DNA of 41,815 nt from Thiobacillus sp. (lineage in GTDB: Bacteria > Pseudomonadota > Gammaproteobacteria > Burkholderiales > Thiobacillaceae): positions 1 through 41,815 of the forward strand of contig JANJWS010000054.1 in NCBI GenBank assembly GCA_024709425.1. The letters are read 5' to 3'. The notes beneath the pieces are model-generated. The model saw only the letters and a program-made list of their open reading frames with translations, did no database searches and was not told the DNA's origin. Positions 25,416-34,663 of the stretch are shown in pieces. The position numbers and the translations under genes were made by a program. Numbering within the stretch: position 1 is the first letter of the stretch; every line of letters starts with the position of its first letter.

Positions 25416-26093
25416 ATGAAAATTCTCATCGTCGAAGACGAGACCAAGACCGGCGACTACCTGAAACAGGGCCTCACCGAGGCGGGGTTCGTCACGGACC
25501 TTGCGCGCGACGGCTGGGAGGGGCTGGAACTCGCCCGTGCGCGGCCCTACGACCTGCTCATCCTCGACGTCATGCTGCCCGGCCTCGACGGCTGGCAGGT
25601 GCTCGACGGGCTGCGCCGCGCCGGGCGCGACACGCCGGTGCTGTTCCTCACCGCGCGCGACGCGGTCGCGGATCGCGTCAAGGGCCTGGAGCTCGGCGCC
25701 GACGACTATCTGGTGAAGCCCTTCGCCTTCGCCGAACTGCTGGCGCGCGTGCGCAGCCTCACCCGGCGCGGGCGGGCCGGCATCGAACCCACGGTGCTGC
25801 GCGTCGCCGACCTCGAACTCGACCTGCTGCGCCGCCGCGCCAGCCGCGCGGGGGAACGCATCGACCTCACCGCCAAGGAATTCGCCCTGCTCGAACTGCT
25901 GATGCGGCGCCAGGGCGAGGTGCTGCCGCGCTCGCTCATCGCCTCGCAGGTGTGGGACATGAATTTCGATTCCGACACCAACGTCATCGACGTCGCCGTG
26001 CGCCGCCTGCGCGCCAAGGTCGACGACGGCTTCGAACCGAAGCTCATCCATACGGTGCGCGGCATGGGCTACGTGCTGGAGGCGGTGGCGTGA
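25416..26093 (+). CDS. OmpR-family response regulator (heavy-metal type)
   Basis: 225 residues from the ATG at 25416; an ATG nine codons upstream is also in frame but adds an unlikely tail. The receiver domain begins [20 protein letters not shown], with the phosphorylation Asp D51 in [10 protein letters not shown] and Lys in [10 protein letters not shown]. The C-terminal winged helix (about 130-225) includes [21 protein letters not shown] and [17 protein letters not shown]. The [14 protein letters not shown] sequence is characteristic of CusR/CopR/CzcR-type regulators. The sensor kinase starts in GTGA overlap with its stop. Confidence 0.92.
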   Translation: MKILIVEDETKTGDYLKQGLTEAGFVTDLARDGWEGLELARARPYDLLILDVMLPGLDGWQVLDGLRRAGRDTPVLFLTARDAVADRVKGLELGADDYLVKPFAFAELLARVRSLTRRGRAGIEPTVLRVADLELDLLRRRASRAGERIDLTAKEFALLELLMRRQGEVLPRSLIASQVWDMNFDSDTNVIDVAVRRLRAKVDDGFEPKLIHTVRGMGYVLEAVA

Positions 26094-27457
26094 CATCCGC
26101 CTCGCTGACCACCCGCGTCAGCCTGCTGTTCGCCGTCAGCGCCGCGGTGGTGCTGCTGGCGCTCGGCTGGGTCGTCGCGCGCGCGGTCGATGCGCACTTC
26201 CTCGAAATGGACCGCCACGAACTCGACGGCAAGCTCGCCCTCGTGCGCAATCTGCTTGCGCGGGCCGAAGGGCCCGACGCGCTCGCCGCCGTGCGCGGGC
26301 AGATCGACGACGCGCTCGTGGGGCACCACGGTCTTGCGGTCGTGCTGCTCGATTCCGTGGGCCGCACCTGGTACGCCAGCGGCCACGGTGTGCCGCAGGG
26401 CCTGCCACAACAGCCGGCGCCGCTCGTCACCTGGACTGCACAGGGTCGCACCTGGCGTGGCCTCGCGGCGCCGGTGGCGGCGGGCGCGGCGCCGTTCACC
26501 GCGGCGCTGGCGCTCGACATCACGCACCATCAGCATTTTCTCGACCGCTTCCATGTCGTGCTTGGCGTGGTGACCGTGCTCGCCATGCTGGCGATGGCGG
26601 CGCTCGGCTGGCTCGCCACCCGCGCCGGCCTGCGGCCGCTCGGGCGCATGGCGCAGCTGGCCACGCGCCTGTCGGCCGCCCAGCTCAGCGAGCGCATCCC
26701 GGAGGATCCCCTGCCGGCGGAAATCCGCACCCTCGCCACCGCGTTCAACGCCATGCTCGGCCGCCTCGAGGAGGCCTTCCGGCGGTTGTCGGAATTCTCC
26801 TCCGACCTCGCTCACGAACTGCGCACTCCGGTGTCCAACCTGATGACGCAGACCCAGGTCGCGCTCGTGCGCGAACGCAGCGCTGCCGAGTACCGCGACG
26901 TGCTGCAATCGGCGATGGAGGAATACGAGCGCCTCGCACGCATGATCGAGGACATGCTGTTCATTGCCAAGGCCGACAACCGCCAGGTCGTGCCACGGCG
27001 CGACGCGGTCGATCTCGCAAAGGAAGTGCGCGAGCTTATCGAATTCCACGGCCTTGTCGCCGAGGAGCGCGGCATCAGCCTGCGGCTCGAAGGTGCCGCC
27101 ACCGTCGGTGGCGACCGCCTCATGCTGCGGCGCGCACTGTCCAATCTCCTCTCCAATGCGATCCGCCACTGCCCGGACAGTGGCGCCGTTTGGGTGCGTC
27201 TGCGCCAGGATGAAGAGGTCGAACTCGTTGTCGAAAACCCCGGCGACATTGCGGCAGACAAACTGCCGCGCCTGTTCGACCGCTTCTATACCGGCGACCC
27301 CGCCCGCCGCAGCGGCGCCGAAGGCGTCGGCCTGGGGCTCGCCATCGTGCGCTCCATCGTCGAAGCCCACGGCGGCCACGTCAGCGCGACGGCCGGCGAG
27401 GGTGTGGTGCGATTTGTGGTGAGGCTGCCGGGGGGGAGGGGGAGTCGAGAGGCGTGA
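26090..27457 (+). CDS. Heavy-metal sensor histidine kinase
   Basis: 455 residues from the GTG at 26090 overlapping the regulator stop. Two membrane helices (about 10-30 and 155-175) bracket a periplasmic sensor domain containing several His (HH at 79-80, THHQH at 145-149). HAMP follows (about 178-232), then the H-box DLAHELRTP (H242), the N-box [11 protein letters not shown], a G1-like ENPGD and the G2 GVGLGLAI. The arrangement is that of CusS/CzcS-type kinases. It should phosphorylate the adjacent regulator when periplasmic metal rises. The open frame extends far upstream, but only as a high-GC shadow of the opposite strand. Confidence 0.92.
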   Translation: MTSASLTTRVSLLFAVSAAVVLLALGWVVARAVDAHFLEMDRHELDGKLALVRNLLARAEGPDALAAVRGQIDDALVGHHGLAVVLLDSVGRTWYASGHGVPQGLPQQPAPLVTWTAQGRTWRGLAAPVAAGAAPFTAALALDITHHQHFLDRFHVVLGVVTVLAMLAMAALGWLATRAGLRPLGRMAQLATRLSAAQLSERIPEDPLPAEIRTLATAFNAMLGRLEEAFRRLSEFSSDLAHELRTPVSNLMTQTQVALVRERSAAEYRDVLQSAMEEYERLARMIEDMLFIAKADNRQVVPRRDAVDLAKEVRELIEFHGLVAEERGISLRLEGAATVGGDRLMLRRALSNLLSNAIRHCPDSGAVWVRLRQDEEVELVVENPGDIAADKLPRLFDRFYTGDPARRSGAEGVGLGLAIVRSIVEAHGGHVSATAGEGVVRFVVRLPGGRGSREA

Positions 27458-27515
27458 GGCGTGAGGGGTGATGTGAGGGGAATTGGCACGCTACCGCCCC
27501 TCACCCTCTCCCCAA

Positions 27516-27544
27516 CCCCTCCCCCTCGAGGGGGAGGGGCTTTT
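27516..27544 (+). terminator. Rho-independent terminator after the sensor kinase
   Basis: CCCCTCCCCCTC and GAGGGGGAGGGG form a 12-bp perfect palindromic stem followed by CTTTT. It separates the metal two-component unit from the prkA operon. Confidence 0.7.
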
Positions 27545-27633
27545 CCGCTCTCCGCTCTCGACCCCCCACAAATATTCCCACTCCCCGGCACCATTTCCCC
27601 TCAACCCTGTCGAATTGTGACCGTTAAGAATTC

Positions 27634-27649
27634 AGGCACGAATGTTGCG
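27634..27649 (+). promoter_or_regulatory. Sigma-54 (-24/-12) promoter of prkA operon
   Basis: GGCACG (27635-27640), four bases, then TTGC (27645-27648), with exact -24/-12 spacing between GG and GC. Only the first T of the TGGCACG consensus differs. It lies 47 bases before the prkA ATG and covers the alternative upstream start at 27642, which supports the downstream start. In E. coli the homologous yeaGH genes are reported as nitrogen/RpoN-controlled. Confidence 0.7.
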
Positions 27650-27695
27650 CCCGCGACAACGTGCCGGCCGCCGATTCATCGACCAGGAGGACGTC

Positions 27696-29615
27696 ATGAG
27701 CCTGTTCAACCAGTACATCGAACGCTACCGCCGCGTGGAAGAGGAATACTCGCTGGAGGAATTCCTCGACATCTGCAAGGCGGACCGCATGGCCTATGCC
27801 AGCGCCGCCGAGCGCATGCTTGCCGCGATCGGCGAGCCGGAGTTGGTCGATACGCGCAAGGATTCCCGCCTGTCGCGCATTTTTTCCAACAAGATGATGA
27901 AGGTGTATCCCGCGTTCCGGGATTTCTACGGCATGGAGGACACGATCGAGCAGATCGTTTCCTACTTCCGCCACGCCGCGCAGGGGCTGGAAGAAAAGAA
28001 GCAGATCCTCTATCTGCTGGGTCCGGTCGGCGGCGGCAAGTCCTCGCTGGCGGAAAAACTCAAGCACCTGATGGAGAAGGCGCCGTTCTACGCGATCAAG
28101 GGCTCGCCGGTGAACGACTCGCCGCTGTCGCTGTTCTCCCCCGACGAGGACGGCGACATCCTGGAGCAGGAATACGGCATCGCGCGCCGCTATCTTGGTC
28201 GGGTGCTGTCGCCGTGGGCGGTGAAGCGCCTGCACGAATACAACGGCGACATCACCAAGTTCCGCGTGGTGAAGCGCTGGCCGTCGGTGCTGGGGCAGGT
28301 CGGCATCTCCAAGACCGAACCGGGCGACGAGAACAACCAGGATATTTCCTCGCTGGTGGGCAAGGTGGATATCCGCAAGCTGGAGAAGTTTTCCCAGGAC
28401 GACCCTGACGCCTACAGTTACTCGGGGGGCCTCAGCCTTGCCAACCAGGGCCTGATGGAATTCGTCGAGATGTTCAAGGCGCCGATCAAGGTGCTGCACC
28501 CGCTACTCACCGCCACCCAGGAGGGCAACTACAAGGGCACCGAGGGCTTCGGCGCGATCCCCTTCGACGGCGTGGTGCTGGCGCACAGCAACGAATCCGA
28601 ATGGACCGCCTTCCGCAACAACAAGAACAACGAGGCCTTCCTCGACCGTATCTATATCGTCAAGGTGCCGTACTGCCTGCGCGTGTCGGAGGAAATGAAG
28701 ATCTACCAGAAGCTGCTGCACCACAGCTCGCTGTCGGAAGCGCCGTGCGCGCCGGGGACGCTGGAGATGCTGGCGCGCTTCTCGGTGCTGACGCGCCTCA
28801 AGGAGCCGGAAAACTCCAGCATCTACTCGAAGATGCGCATCTACGACGGCGAAAATCTCAAGGATACCGACCCCAAGGCGAAGAGCTACCAGGAATACCG
28901 TGACTTCGCCGGCGTCGACGAGGGCATGACCGGCATCTCGACGCGCTTCGCGTTCAAGATCCTGTCGCGCGTGTTCAACTTCGACCACACCGAGATCGCC
29001 GCCAACCCGGTGCATCTGCTCTATGTGCTGGAACAGCAGATCGAGCAGGAGCAGCTGCCGCCGGAAACCGAGCAGCGCTACGTCGCCTTCCTCAAGGAAT
29101 ACCTCGCGCCGCATTACGCCGAATTCATCGAGAAGGAACTGCAGACCGCGTACCTGGAGTCGTACTCGGAGTACGGCCAGAACATCTTCGACCGCTACGT
29201 GACGTACGCGGACATGTGGATCCAGGACCAGGAGTTCCGCGATCCCGACACCGGCGAGATCCTCGACCGCGGCCAGCTCAACACCGAACTGGAAAAGATC
29301 GAGAAGCCGGCCGGCATCGCCAATCCCAAGGACTTCCGCCACGAGGTGGTGAACTTCGTGCTGCGCGCCCGCGCGCAGAACCACGGCAAGAACCCGACGT
29401 GGACCAGCTACGAGAAGCTGCGCGTGGTGATCGAGAAGCGCATGTTCTCCAGCACCGAGGATCTGCTGCCGGTGATCTCCTTCAACGCCAAGGCCTCCAG
29501 CGACGAGCAGAAGAAGCACCAGGACTTCGTCGCCCGCATGGTGTCGAAAGGCTACACCGACAAGCAGGTGCGCCTGCTCGCCGAATGGTATCTGCGCGCG
29601 AGGAAGGCGTCCTGA
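27696..29615 (+). CDS. prkA: PrkA/YeaG serine protein kinase
   Basis: 639 residues from the ATG at 27696, preceded by CAGGAGG. PrkA_AAA domain: P-loop GPVGGGKSSL near residue 110, Walker-B-like and sensor region with VVLAHSNESEW near 295. The C-terminal PrkA domain covers about 400-639 (TRFAFKILSRVFNFD, KNPTWTSYEKLRVVIEKRMF). PrkA/YeaG is an AAA-type stress protein with kinase activity (and protease activity in some Firmicutes), linked to stationary phase and nitrogen starvation. It leads a three-gene operon with yeaH and spoVR. Confidence 0.95.
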   Translation: MSLFNQYIERYRRVEEEYSLEEFLDICKADRMAYASAAERMLAAIGEPELVDTRKDSRLSRIFSNKMMKVYPAFRDFYGMEDTIEQIVSYFRHAAQGLEEKKQILYLLGPVGGGKSSLAEKLKHLMEKAPFYAIKGSPVNDSPLSLFSPDEDGDILEQEYGIARRYLGRVLSPWAVKRLHEYNGDITKFRVVKRWPSVLGQVGISKTEPGDENNQDISSLVGKVDIRKLEKFSQDDPDAYSYSGGLSLANQGLMEFVEMFKAPIKVLHPLLTATQEGNYKGTEGFGAIPFDGVVLAHSNESEWTAFRNNKNNEAFLDRIYIVKVPYCLRVSEEMKIYQKLLHHSSLSEAPCAPGTLEMLARFSVLTRLKEPENSSIYSKMRIYDGENLKDTDPKAKSYQEYRDFAGVDEGMTGISTRFAFKILSRVFNFDHTEIAANPVHLLYVLEQQIEQEQLPPETEQRYVAFLKEYLAPHYAEFIEKELQTAYLESYSEYGQNIFDRYVTYADMWIQDQEFRDPDTGEILDRGQLNTELEKIEKPAGIANPKDFRHEVVNFVLRARAQNHGKNPTWTSYEKLRVVIEKRMFSSTEDLLPVISFNAKASSDEQKKHQDFVARMVSKGYTDKQVRLLAEWYLRARKAS

Positions 29616-29628
29616 GCGGGAGGCGTTC

Positions 29629-30891
29629 ATGAGCCAGCTCGTCGACCGCCGCCTGTCCGGCAAGAACCGCAGCGCCGTCAACCGCCAGCGCTTCCTGCGC
29701 CGTTTCAAGACGCAGATTCGCAAGGCGGCGGCGGAGGCGGTGTCCGGGCGCAAGGTGGCCGACCTCGAGCGCGGCGAGAAGATCTCGATTCCGTCGAAGG
29801 ATCTGTCCGAGCCGATCTTCCATCACGGCCCCGGCGGGCGGCGCAACATCGTGCTGCCGGGCAACCGCGAGTTCGTCACCGGCGACCGCGTGGATCGCCC
29901 CGAGGGCGGCGCCGGCGGTGGCGGTTCGGGCGGCTCGCCCGACGGCGAGGGCATGGACGACTTCGTGTTCGAGCTGTCCCGCGAAGAGTTCATGGAGTAC
30001 TTTTTCCAGGATCTCGCCCTGCCCGACCTGGTGAAGAAGCAGCTCGCCGCCGTGCCCGAGGTGAAGAAGGCGCGCGCCGGCTTCGTCAGCCAGGGCAATC
30101 CGTCCAACCTGCACGTGGTGCGCTCGATGAAGCAGGCCATCGGCCGCCGCCTCGCCATGGCCGCCGGCCCGCGCGACGCTTTGCGCGAGGCCGAGGAGGC
30201 GCTCGCGGAACTGGAGGCACAGGGGCTGGGCGCGAGCGCCGAGGCCGACGCCCTGCGCGAGGACATCGTCGCGTTGAAGGCGCGCATCGCCGCAGTCCCC
30301 TTCCTCGATACCTGGGACCTGCGCTACGCCAACCGCGTCGACCAGCCCACCCCCAGCAGCCAGGCGGTGATGTTCTGCCTGCTCGACGTATCGGGCTCGA
30401 TGGACGAGAACCGCAAGAACATCGCCAAGCGTTTCTTCATGCTGCTGTATCTCTTCCTGACGAAGAACTACGAGCGCATCGACGTGGTGTTCATCCGTCA
30501 CCACACCGTCGCCAAGGAAGTCGAGGAGGAGGAATTCTTCTCCTCGCGCGAAAGCGGCGGCACGGTGGTGTCGAGCGCCCTGGACCTGATGCACGAGATC
30601 ATCCTCGCCCGCTATCCCTCCGCCAGCTGGAACATCTACGCCGCGCAGGCATCCGACGGCGACAACTGGGAAGACGATTCGCCGCGCTGCCGCGAACTCC
30701 TGACGCAGAAGATCCTGCCGCTGGTGCAGTATTTCGCCTACGTCGAGATCGAGGCGGAGGAGCCACAGAGCCTGTGGCACGAATACGCGCAGGTGAAGGC
30801 GATGAGCCCGCGCTTCGCGATGCAGCGCATTCTTACGCTGGAAGACATCTATCCGGTGTTCCGCGAACTGTTCCAGAAGAAGGCCGCCTGA
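29629..30891 (+). CDS. yeaH: YeaH/YhbH family protein (DUF444)
   Basis: 420 residues. The N-terminus SQLVDRRLSGKNRSAVNRQRFLRRF and the Gly-rich linker (about 88-105) are typical of YeaH. The C-terminal half has a von Willebrand A-like fold with a MIDAS motif DVSGSMDE near residue 253. GGGAGG precedes the ATG, 13 bases after prkA. It works with PrkA in the general stress response; the molecular role is not settled. Confidence 0.94.
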   Translation: MSQLVDRRLSGKNRSAVNRQRFLRRFKTQIRKAAAEAVSGRKVADLERGEKISIPSKDLSEPIFHHGPGGRRNIVLPGNREFVTGDRVDRPEGGAGGGGSGGSPDGEGMDDFVFELSREEFMEYFFQDLALPDLVKKQLAAVPEVKKARAGFVSQGNPSNLHVVRSMKQAIGRRLAMAAGPRDALREAEEALAELEAQGLGASAEADALREDIVALKARIAAVPFLDTWDLRYANRVDQPTPSSQAVMFCLLDVSGSMDENRKNIAKRFFMLLYLFLTKNYERIDVVFIRHHTVAKEVEEEEFFSSRESGGTVVSSALDLMHEIILARYPSASWNIYAAQASDGDNWEDDSPRCRELLTQKILPLVQYFAYVEIEAEEPQSLWHEYAQVKAMSPRFAMQRILTLEDIYPVFRELFQKKAA

Positions 30892-30892
30892 G

Positions 30893-32428
30893 ATGGAAAC
30901 CGACATCGAACGCCCCGCCCCGCCAGCCCAGGCGCGGCAGCCGATCTCCGAAGGCTCGGAGTGGACCTTCGAACTGATCGAGACCTACGACCGCGAAATC
31001 GCCCGCGTCGCCGCCCACTACGGGCTGGACACCTACCCCAACCAGATCGAGGTCATCTCTTCCGAGCAGATGATCGACGCCTACTCGTCGGTGGGCATGC
31101 CGGTCGGTTACCACCACTGGTCTTACGGCAAGCACTTCCTTTCCACCCACAAGAGCTACAAGCGCGGCCAGATGGGGCTCGCCTACGAGATCGTCATCAA
31201 CTCCAGTCCCTGCATCGCCTATCTCATGGAAGAGAACACCATGACCATGCAGGCGCTGGTGATCGCCCACGCCGCCTACGGCCACAATTCGTTCTTCAAG
31301 GGCAATTACCTGTTTCGTACCTGGACCGACGCCGAGGGCATCCTCGACTACCTGGTGTTCGCGCGCAACTTCATCGCCGACTGCGAGCAGCGCCACGGCG
31401 AGGAAGCGGTCGAGGAACTGCTCGACTCCTGCCACGCGCTGATGAGTCTCGGCGTCGACCGCTACAAGCGCCCCGCGCGCCTGTCGATGGCGAAGGAGCA
31501 GGCGCGCCAGGCCGAGCGCGAGGCCTACCTGCAGTCGCAGGTCAACGACCTGTGGCGCACCCTGCCGGCGAAACAGGCGGACGCGCGCGCGCGGCAGGCG
31601 GCACGCTTCCCCGCCGAGCCGCAGGAGAACCTGCTGTATTTCATCGAGAAGCATGCGCCGCGGCTGGAGCCCTGGCAGCGGGAGGTCGTGCGCATCGTGC
31701 GCAAGATCGCGCAGTATTTCTATCCGCAGCGGCAGACCCAGGTGATGAACGAGGGCTGGGCCACCTTCTGGCACTACACGCTGTTGAACCACCTCTACGA
31801 GGAGGGGAAGCTCACCGACGGCTTCATGATGGAGTTCCTGCAGTCGCACACCAACGTGGTGTACCAGCCGCCGTATCACAGCCGCTTCTACAACGGCATC
31901 AACCCGTATGCGCTGGGCTTCGCCATGTTCACCGACCTCCGGCGCATCTGCGAACATCCCACCGAGGAAGACCGCCGCTGGTTCCCCGAGCTCGCGGGCA
32001 GCGACTGGGTGAAGTCACTCGACTTCGCCATGCGCAACTTCAAGGACGAAAGCTTCATCGCGCAATACCTGTCGCCGAAGCTGATTCGCGACTTCAAGCT
32101 GTTTGCCATGATCGACGACGACCGCGAGGACAAGCTGGAAATTGCCGCCATTCACGACGACGCCGGCTACCGCGCGGTGCGGCAGCTGCTCGCCGAGCAC
32201 TACAACCTCGGCAATCGCGAGCCCAATATTCAAGTTTACAACGTCGACGTCTTCGGCGACCGCTCGCTGACCCTCCGCCACACCATGCACGACCGCCGCC
32301 CGCTGGGCGACTCCACCCCGGAAATGCTGCGCCACGTCGCCCGCCTGTGGGGCTACCCGGTGCGTATCGAGAGTGTGGACGAGGACGGAATCGTCATGCC
32401 CGTCGGCGCCTGCGCCCCGGCCGACTGA
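30893..32428 (+). CDS. spoVR: SpoVR family protein (YcgB-like)
   Basis: 511 residues. Characteristic segments: WTFELIETYDREIARVAAHYGLDTYPNQIEVISSEQMI near the start, MPVGYHHWSYGKHF (about 75-90), and NEGWATFWHYTLLNHLYEEG near 285, whose His/Glu spacing recalls metal-binding sites. The C-terminal part covers GNREPNIQVYNVDVFGDRSL. It starts 1 base after the yeaH stop, so the three genes are one operon. SpoVR is named from Bacillus cortex formation; in non-sporulating bacteria its function is unknown but always stress-linked with PrkA. Confidence 0.94.
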   Translation: METDIERPAPPAQARQPISEGSEWTFELIETYDREIARVAAHYGLDTYPNQIEVISSEQMIDAYSSVGMPVGYHHWSYGKHFLSTHKSYKRGQMGLAYEIVINSSPCIAYLMEENTMTMQALVIAHAAYGHNSFFKGNYLFRTWTDAEGILDYLVFARNFIADCEQRHGEEAVEELLDSCHALMSLGVDRYKRPARLSMAKEQARQAEREAYLQSQVNDLWRTLPAKQADARARQAARFPAEPQENLLYFIEKHAPRLEPWQREVVRIVRKIAQYFYPQRQTQVMNEGWATFWHYTLLNHLYEEGKLTDGFMMEFLQSHTNVVYQPPYHSRFYNGINPYALGFAMFTDLRRICEHPTEEDRRWFPELAGSDWVKSLDFAMRNFKDESFIAQYLSPKLIRDFKLFAMIDDDREDKLEIAAIHDDAGYRAVRQLLAEHYNLGNREPNIQVYNVDVFGDRSLTLRHTMHDRRPLGDSTPEMLRHVARLWGYPVRIESVDEDGIVMPVGACAPAD

Positions 32429-32444
32429 CGCGGGTCACCCCGCG
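32429..32444. terminator. Short hairpin between convergent genes
   Basis: CGCGGG, loop TCAC, CCCGCG, in the 6-base gap between spoVR and the convergent GGDEF-EAL gene, overlapping the stop codon of the latter. There is no T-run, so termination here is weakly supported. Confidence 0.3.
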
Positions 32445-34639
32445 GCACGCTCCGCCGCACCGAAGCCGCGCACGTGCTGCCGCAGCAAGGTCGTCGCGTC
32501 CTGTCCCGAGAGCGGGGCACGGCAGTAATACCCCTGGATTTCGGGGCATTGCATCGATTCCAGGCGGGCGCGCTGCGCTTCGGTTTCCACGCCCTCCGCG
32601 ACGACGTTGAGGTTCATGCCCCGCCCCATCGCCACCATCGCATTGACGATGGAAATGTTCTCCTCACGCTCGAGATCCTGCACGAAGGACTGGTCGATCT
32701 TCAGGGTATGGATGGGAAAGCGCGACAGGTATTTGAATGAGCTGTAGCCGGTACCGAAATCGTCGATGGCGAGACGGATGCCCGTGGCGGACAGCCGCCC
32801 GAGCTTGATCGCATTCGCCTCGAAGTCGCGCATCAGCAGGCTCTCGGTGATTTCCAGCTCCATGTGGGTACCGTCCAGGCCATGCACCTGCAGCGCACGC
32901 ATGACGCTCTCGACGAAATCGGGGCTTTCCAACTGGCGTGCCGAGATGTTCACCGACAGCCGGACCGGCGGCAGACCTGCCTTGTGCCAGGCGGCGAGTT
33001 GCGCGGTCGCCTCACGCAGTGCCCAGTCACCAAGCGGCACGATGACGCCGGATTCCTCGGCCACGGGAATGAAATCGGCGGGCGTGAGCAGGCCGCGCTG
33101 CGGATGCCACCAGCGCAGCAGCGCCTCGAAGCCGTGTACCTCGCCCGTCACCGTGTCGACCTGCGGCTGGTAGAACAGTACGAACTCGTTGCGCGCAAGC
33201 GCGCGGCGCAGGTCGGATTCAACCTGCATCCGCTCGGAGTACGGCGCTTGCATGCCCGACTCCCAGAACTGCAGCCGACTGCGCCCCTGCGTCTTGGCTT
33301 GGTACATGGCGATCTCGGCCTGGCGGATCAGGCTGTCGATCATCTCGCCATCCTCGGGCGCGACGCAGGCACCGATGCTCACCGAAATGTAGATCTCGTG
33401 GCCCTTGACGTAAACCGGCCGGGACAGGACCTGGATGATCTTGCGGCAGATGTGGTCGACGTCGCTGCGTGACACCAGCGTCGGCAGCAGTACGGCGAAC
33501 TCGTCGCCACCCAGGCGCGCCAGCGTGTCGCCCTCGCGCAGGCACTGGCGCAACCGTGCACCCACCGCAAGCAGCAACTCGTCACCGATGGTGTGGCCAA
33601 GCGAATCGTTGATCACCTTGAAATGGTCCAGATCGAGGCTCAGCACCGCCAGTGGCTTCTGGTTACGCCGGCCCTGCGCCAGCATGAGACCGAGGTGGTC
33701 GCGGAAAAGAGCGCGGTTGGGCAAGCCGGTGAGGAGGTCATGGTAGGCCTGAAAGTGCACCGTCTCTTCGGCCTGCTTGCGCTCGGTGATGTCCTTGGCG
33801 ACCCCGTAGCTGCCGATGAAGCGGCCTTCGAAGGGGCCGGCCTCCTCGTCGTACATGCCGGTCGCAGTCAGTTCGACCGCCCGGCAGCGGCAATTCATCG
33901 GACGCGGGCGGCGGCTGCCCGGATTGCACTTCAGACGGATCTCGATGTTGCGCGCGTTGCGATCTCCGGCGCGCCGCTCGTTGAACACGTGCTCGGCACG
34001 CGCGATATCGTCCTCGTGGATCACCATGCTGTAGTGCTGGCCGAGGAGCTCCTCGCGGCGGTACCCAAGCAGGGTCTCGACGCGGTCGTTGACGAAGGTG
34101 AAGCGCCCTTCGCTGTCGAGCGTGTAGATGAAGTCGGGCGAGCTGTTGACGAGGAAGCGGTGCCACTTCTCCGATTGCTGCAGACGCTGCAGGATATGGT
34201 TGTTCTCCTTCTCCAGGCGGCGGCGTGCCAGGATGTTGTCGATGCGCCGCAGCAGCTCCTCGGGCTCATAGGGCTTGCGCACAAAGTCGGCGGCGCCCCC
34301 GCGCAGCGCGCGGATCGCGGCATCGATCGAACTTTCGCCCGAAACCACGATTACCGGCGTGTCGGCACTGCGGTCGGCGATGAAACGCAGCACCTCGGTA
34401 CCGTTCAGGTCCGGCATGCCCAGATCGAGCAGGACCACATCGAATTGCTGCTTGCCCAGCGCGATCAGCGCATCACAGCCACCACCTGCCGCGGTCACCT
34501 CATAGTCCCGCGTCTGCAGCAGGCGGGTGAGCCCCTCCAGGATGAGCGGCTCGTCGTCTACCACGAGAAGGCGCGATCGCGCGGGAAACGGGGTGACCGT
34601 CCTGCAGGCCGGGGGGAGTTCGTGATGTGCGTCACTCAT
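32435..34639 (-). CDS. Response regulator with PAS, GGDEF and EAL domains
   Basis: 734 residues. REC domain (about 22-135) with phospho-acceptor D72 in VVLLDLGMPD and the Lys of RKPYEPEE. PAS domain (about 160-285). GGDEF domain (about 295-455) with intact RLGGDEF (377-381) and an intact inhibitory I-site R368-E-G-D371 five residues before it. EAL domain (about 470-720) with FEALLRW (505-507), NISARQLE, DDFGTGYSS and AEGVET. Both cyclase and phosphodiesterase sites look active, so it could make or degrade cyclic-di-GMP under phosphorylation control. The upstream gene is a histidine kinase 24 bases away on the same strand, its probable partner. Confidence 0.95.
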   Translation of the reverse strand: MSDAHHELPPACRTVTPFPARSRLLVVDDEPLILEGLTRLLQTRDYEVTAAGGGCDALIALGKQQFDVVLLDLGMPDLNGTEVLRFIADRSADTPVIVVSGESSIDAAIRALRGGAADFVRKPYEPEELLRRIDNILARRRLEKENNHILQRLQQSEKWHRFLVNSSPDFIYTLDSEGRFTFVNDRVETLLGYRREELLGQHYSMVIHEDDIARAEHVFNERRAGDRNARNIEIRLKCNPGSRRPRPMNCRCRAVELTATGMYDEEAGPFEGRFIGSYGVAKDITERKQAEETVHFQAYHDLLTGLPNRALFRDHLGLMLAQGRRNQKPLAVLSLDLDHFKVINDSLGHTIGDELLLAVGARLRQCLREGDTLARLGGDEFAVLLPTLVSRSDVDHICRKIIQVLSRPVYVKGHEIYISVSIGACVAPEDGEMIDSLIRQAEIAMYQAKTQGRSRLQFWESGMQAPYSERMQVESDLRRALARNEFVLFYQPQVDTVTGEVHGFEALLRWWHPQRGLLTPADFIPVAEESGVIVPLGDWALREATAQLAAWHKAGLPPVRLSVNISARQLESPDFVESVMRALQVHGLDGTHMELEITESLLMRDFEANAIKLGRLSATGIRLAIDDFGTGYSSFKYLSRFPIHTLKIDQSFVQDLEREENISIVNAMVAMGRGMNLNVVAEGVETEAQRARLESMQCPEIQGYYCRAPLSGQDATTLLRQHVRGFGAAERAAG

Positions 34640-34663
34640 GGGGTTGCTCTCCTTTGGCTCGAG

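Noticed and set aside
24281-27457. 1058-codon plus-strand open frame ending in the sensor kinase
   Set aside because: The first ~600 codons are shadow of the outer-membrane factor and regulator; the kinase starts at the GTG at 26090.
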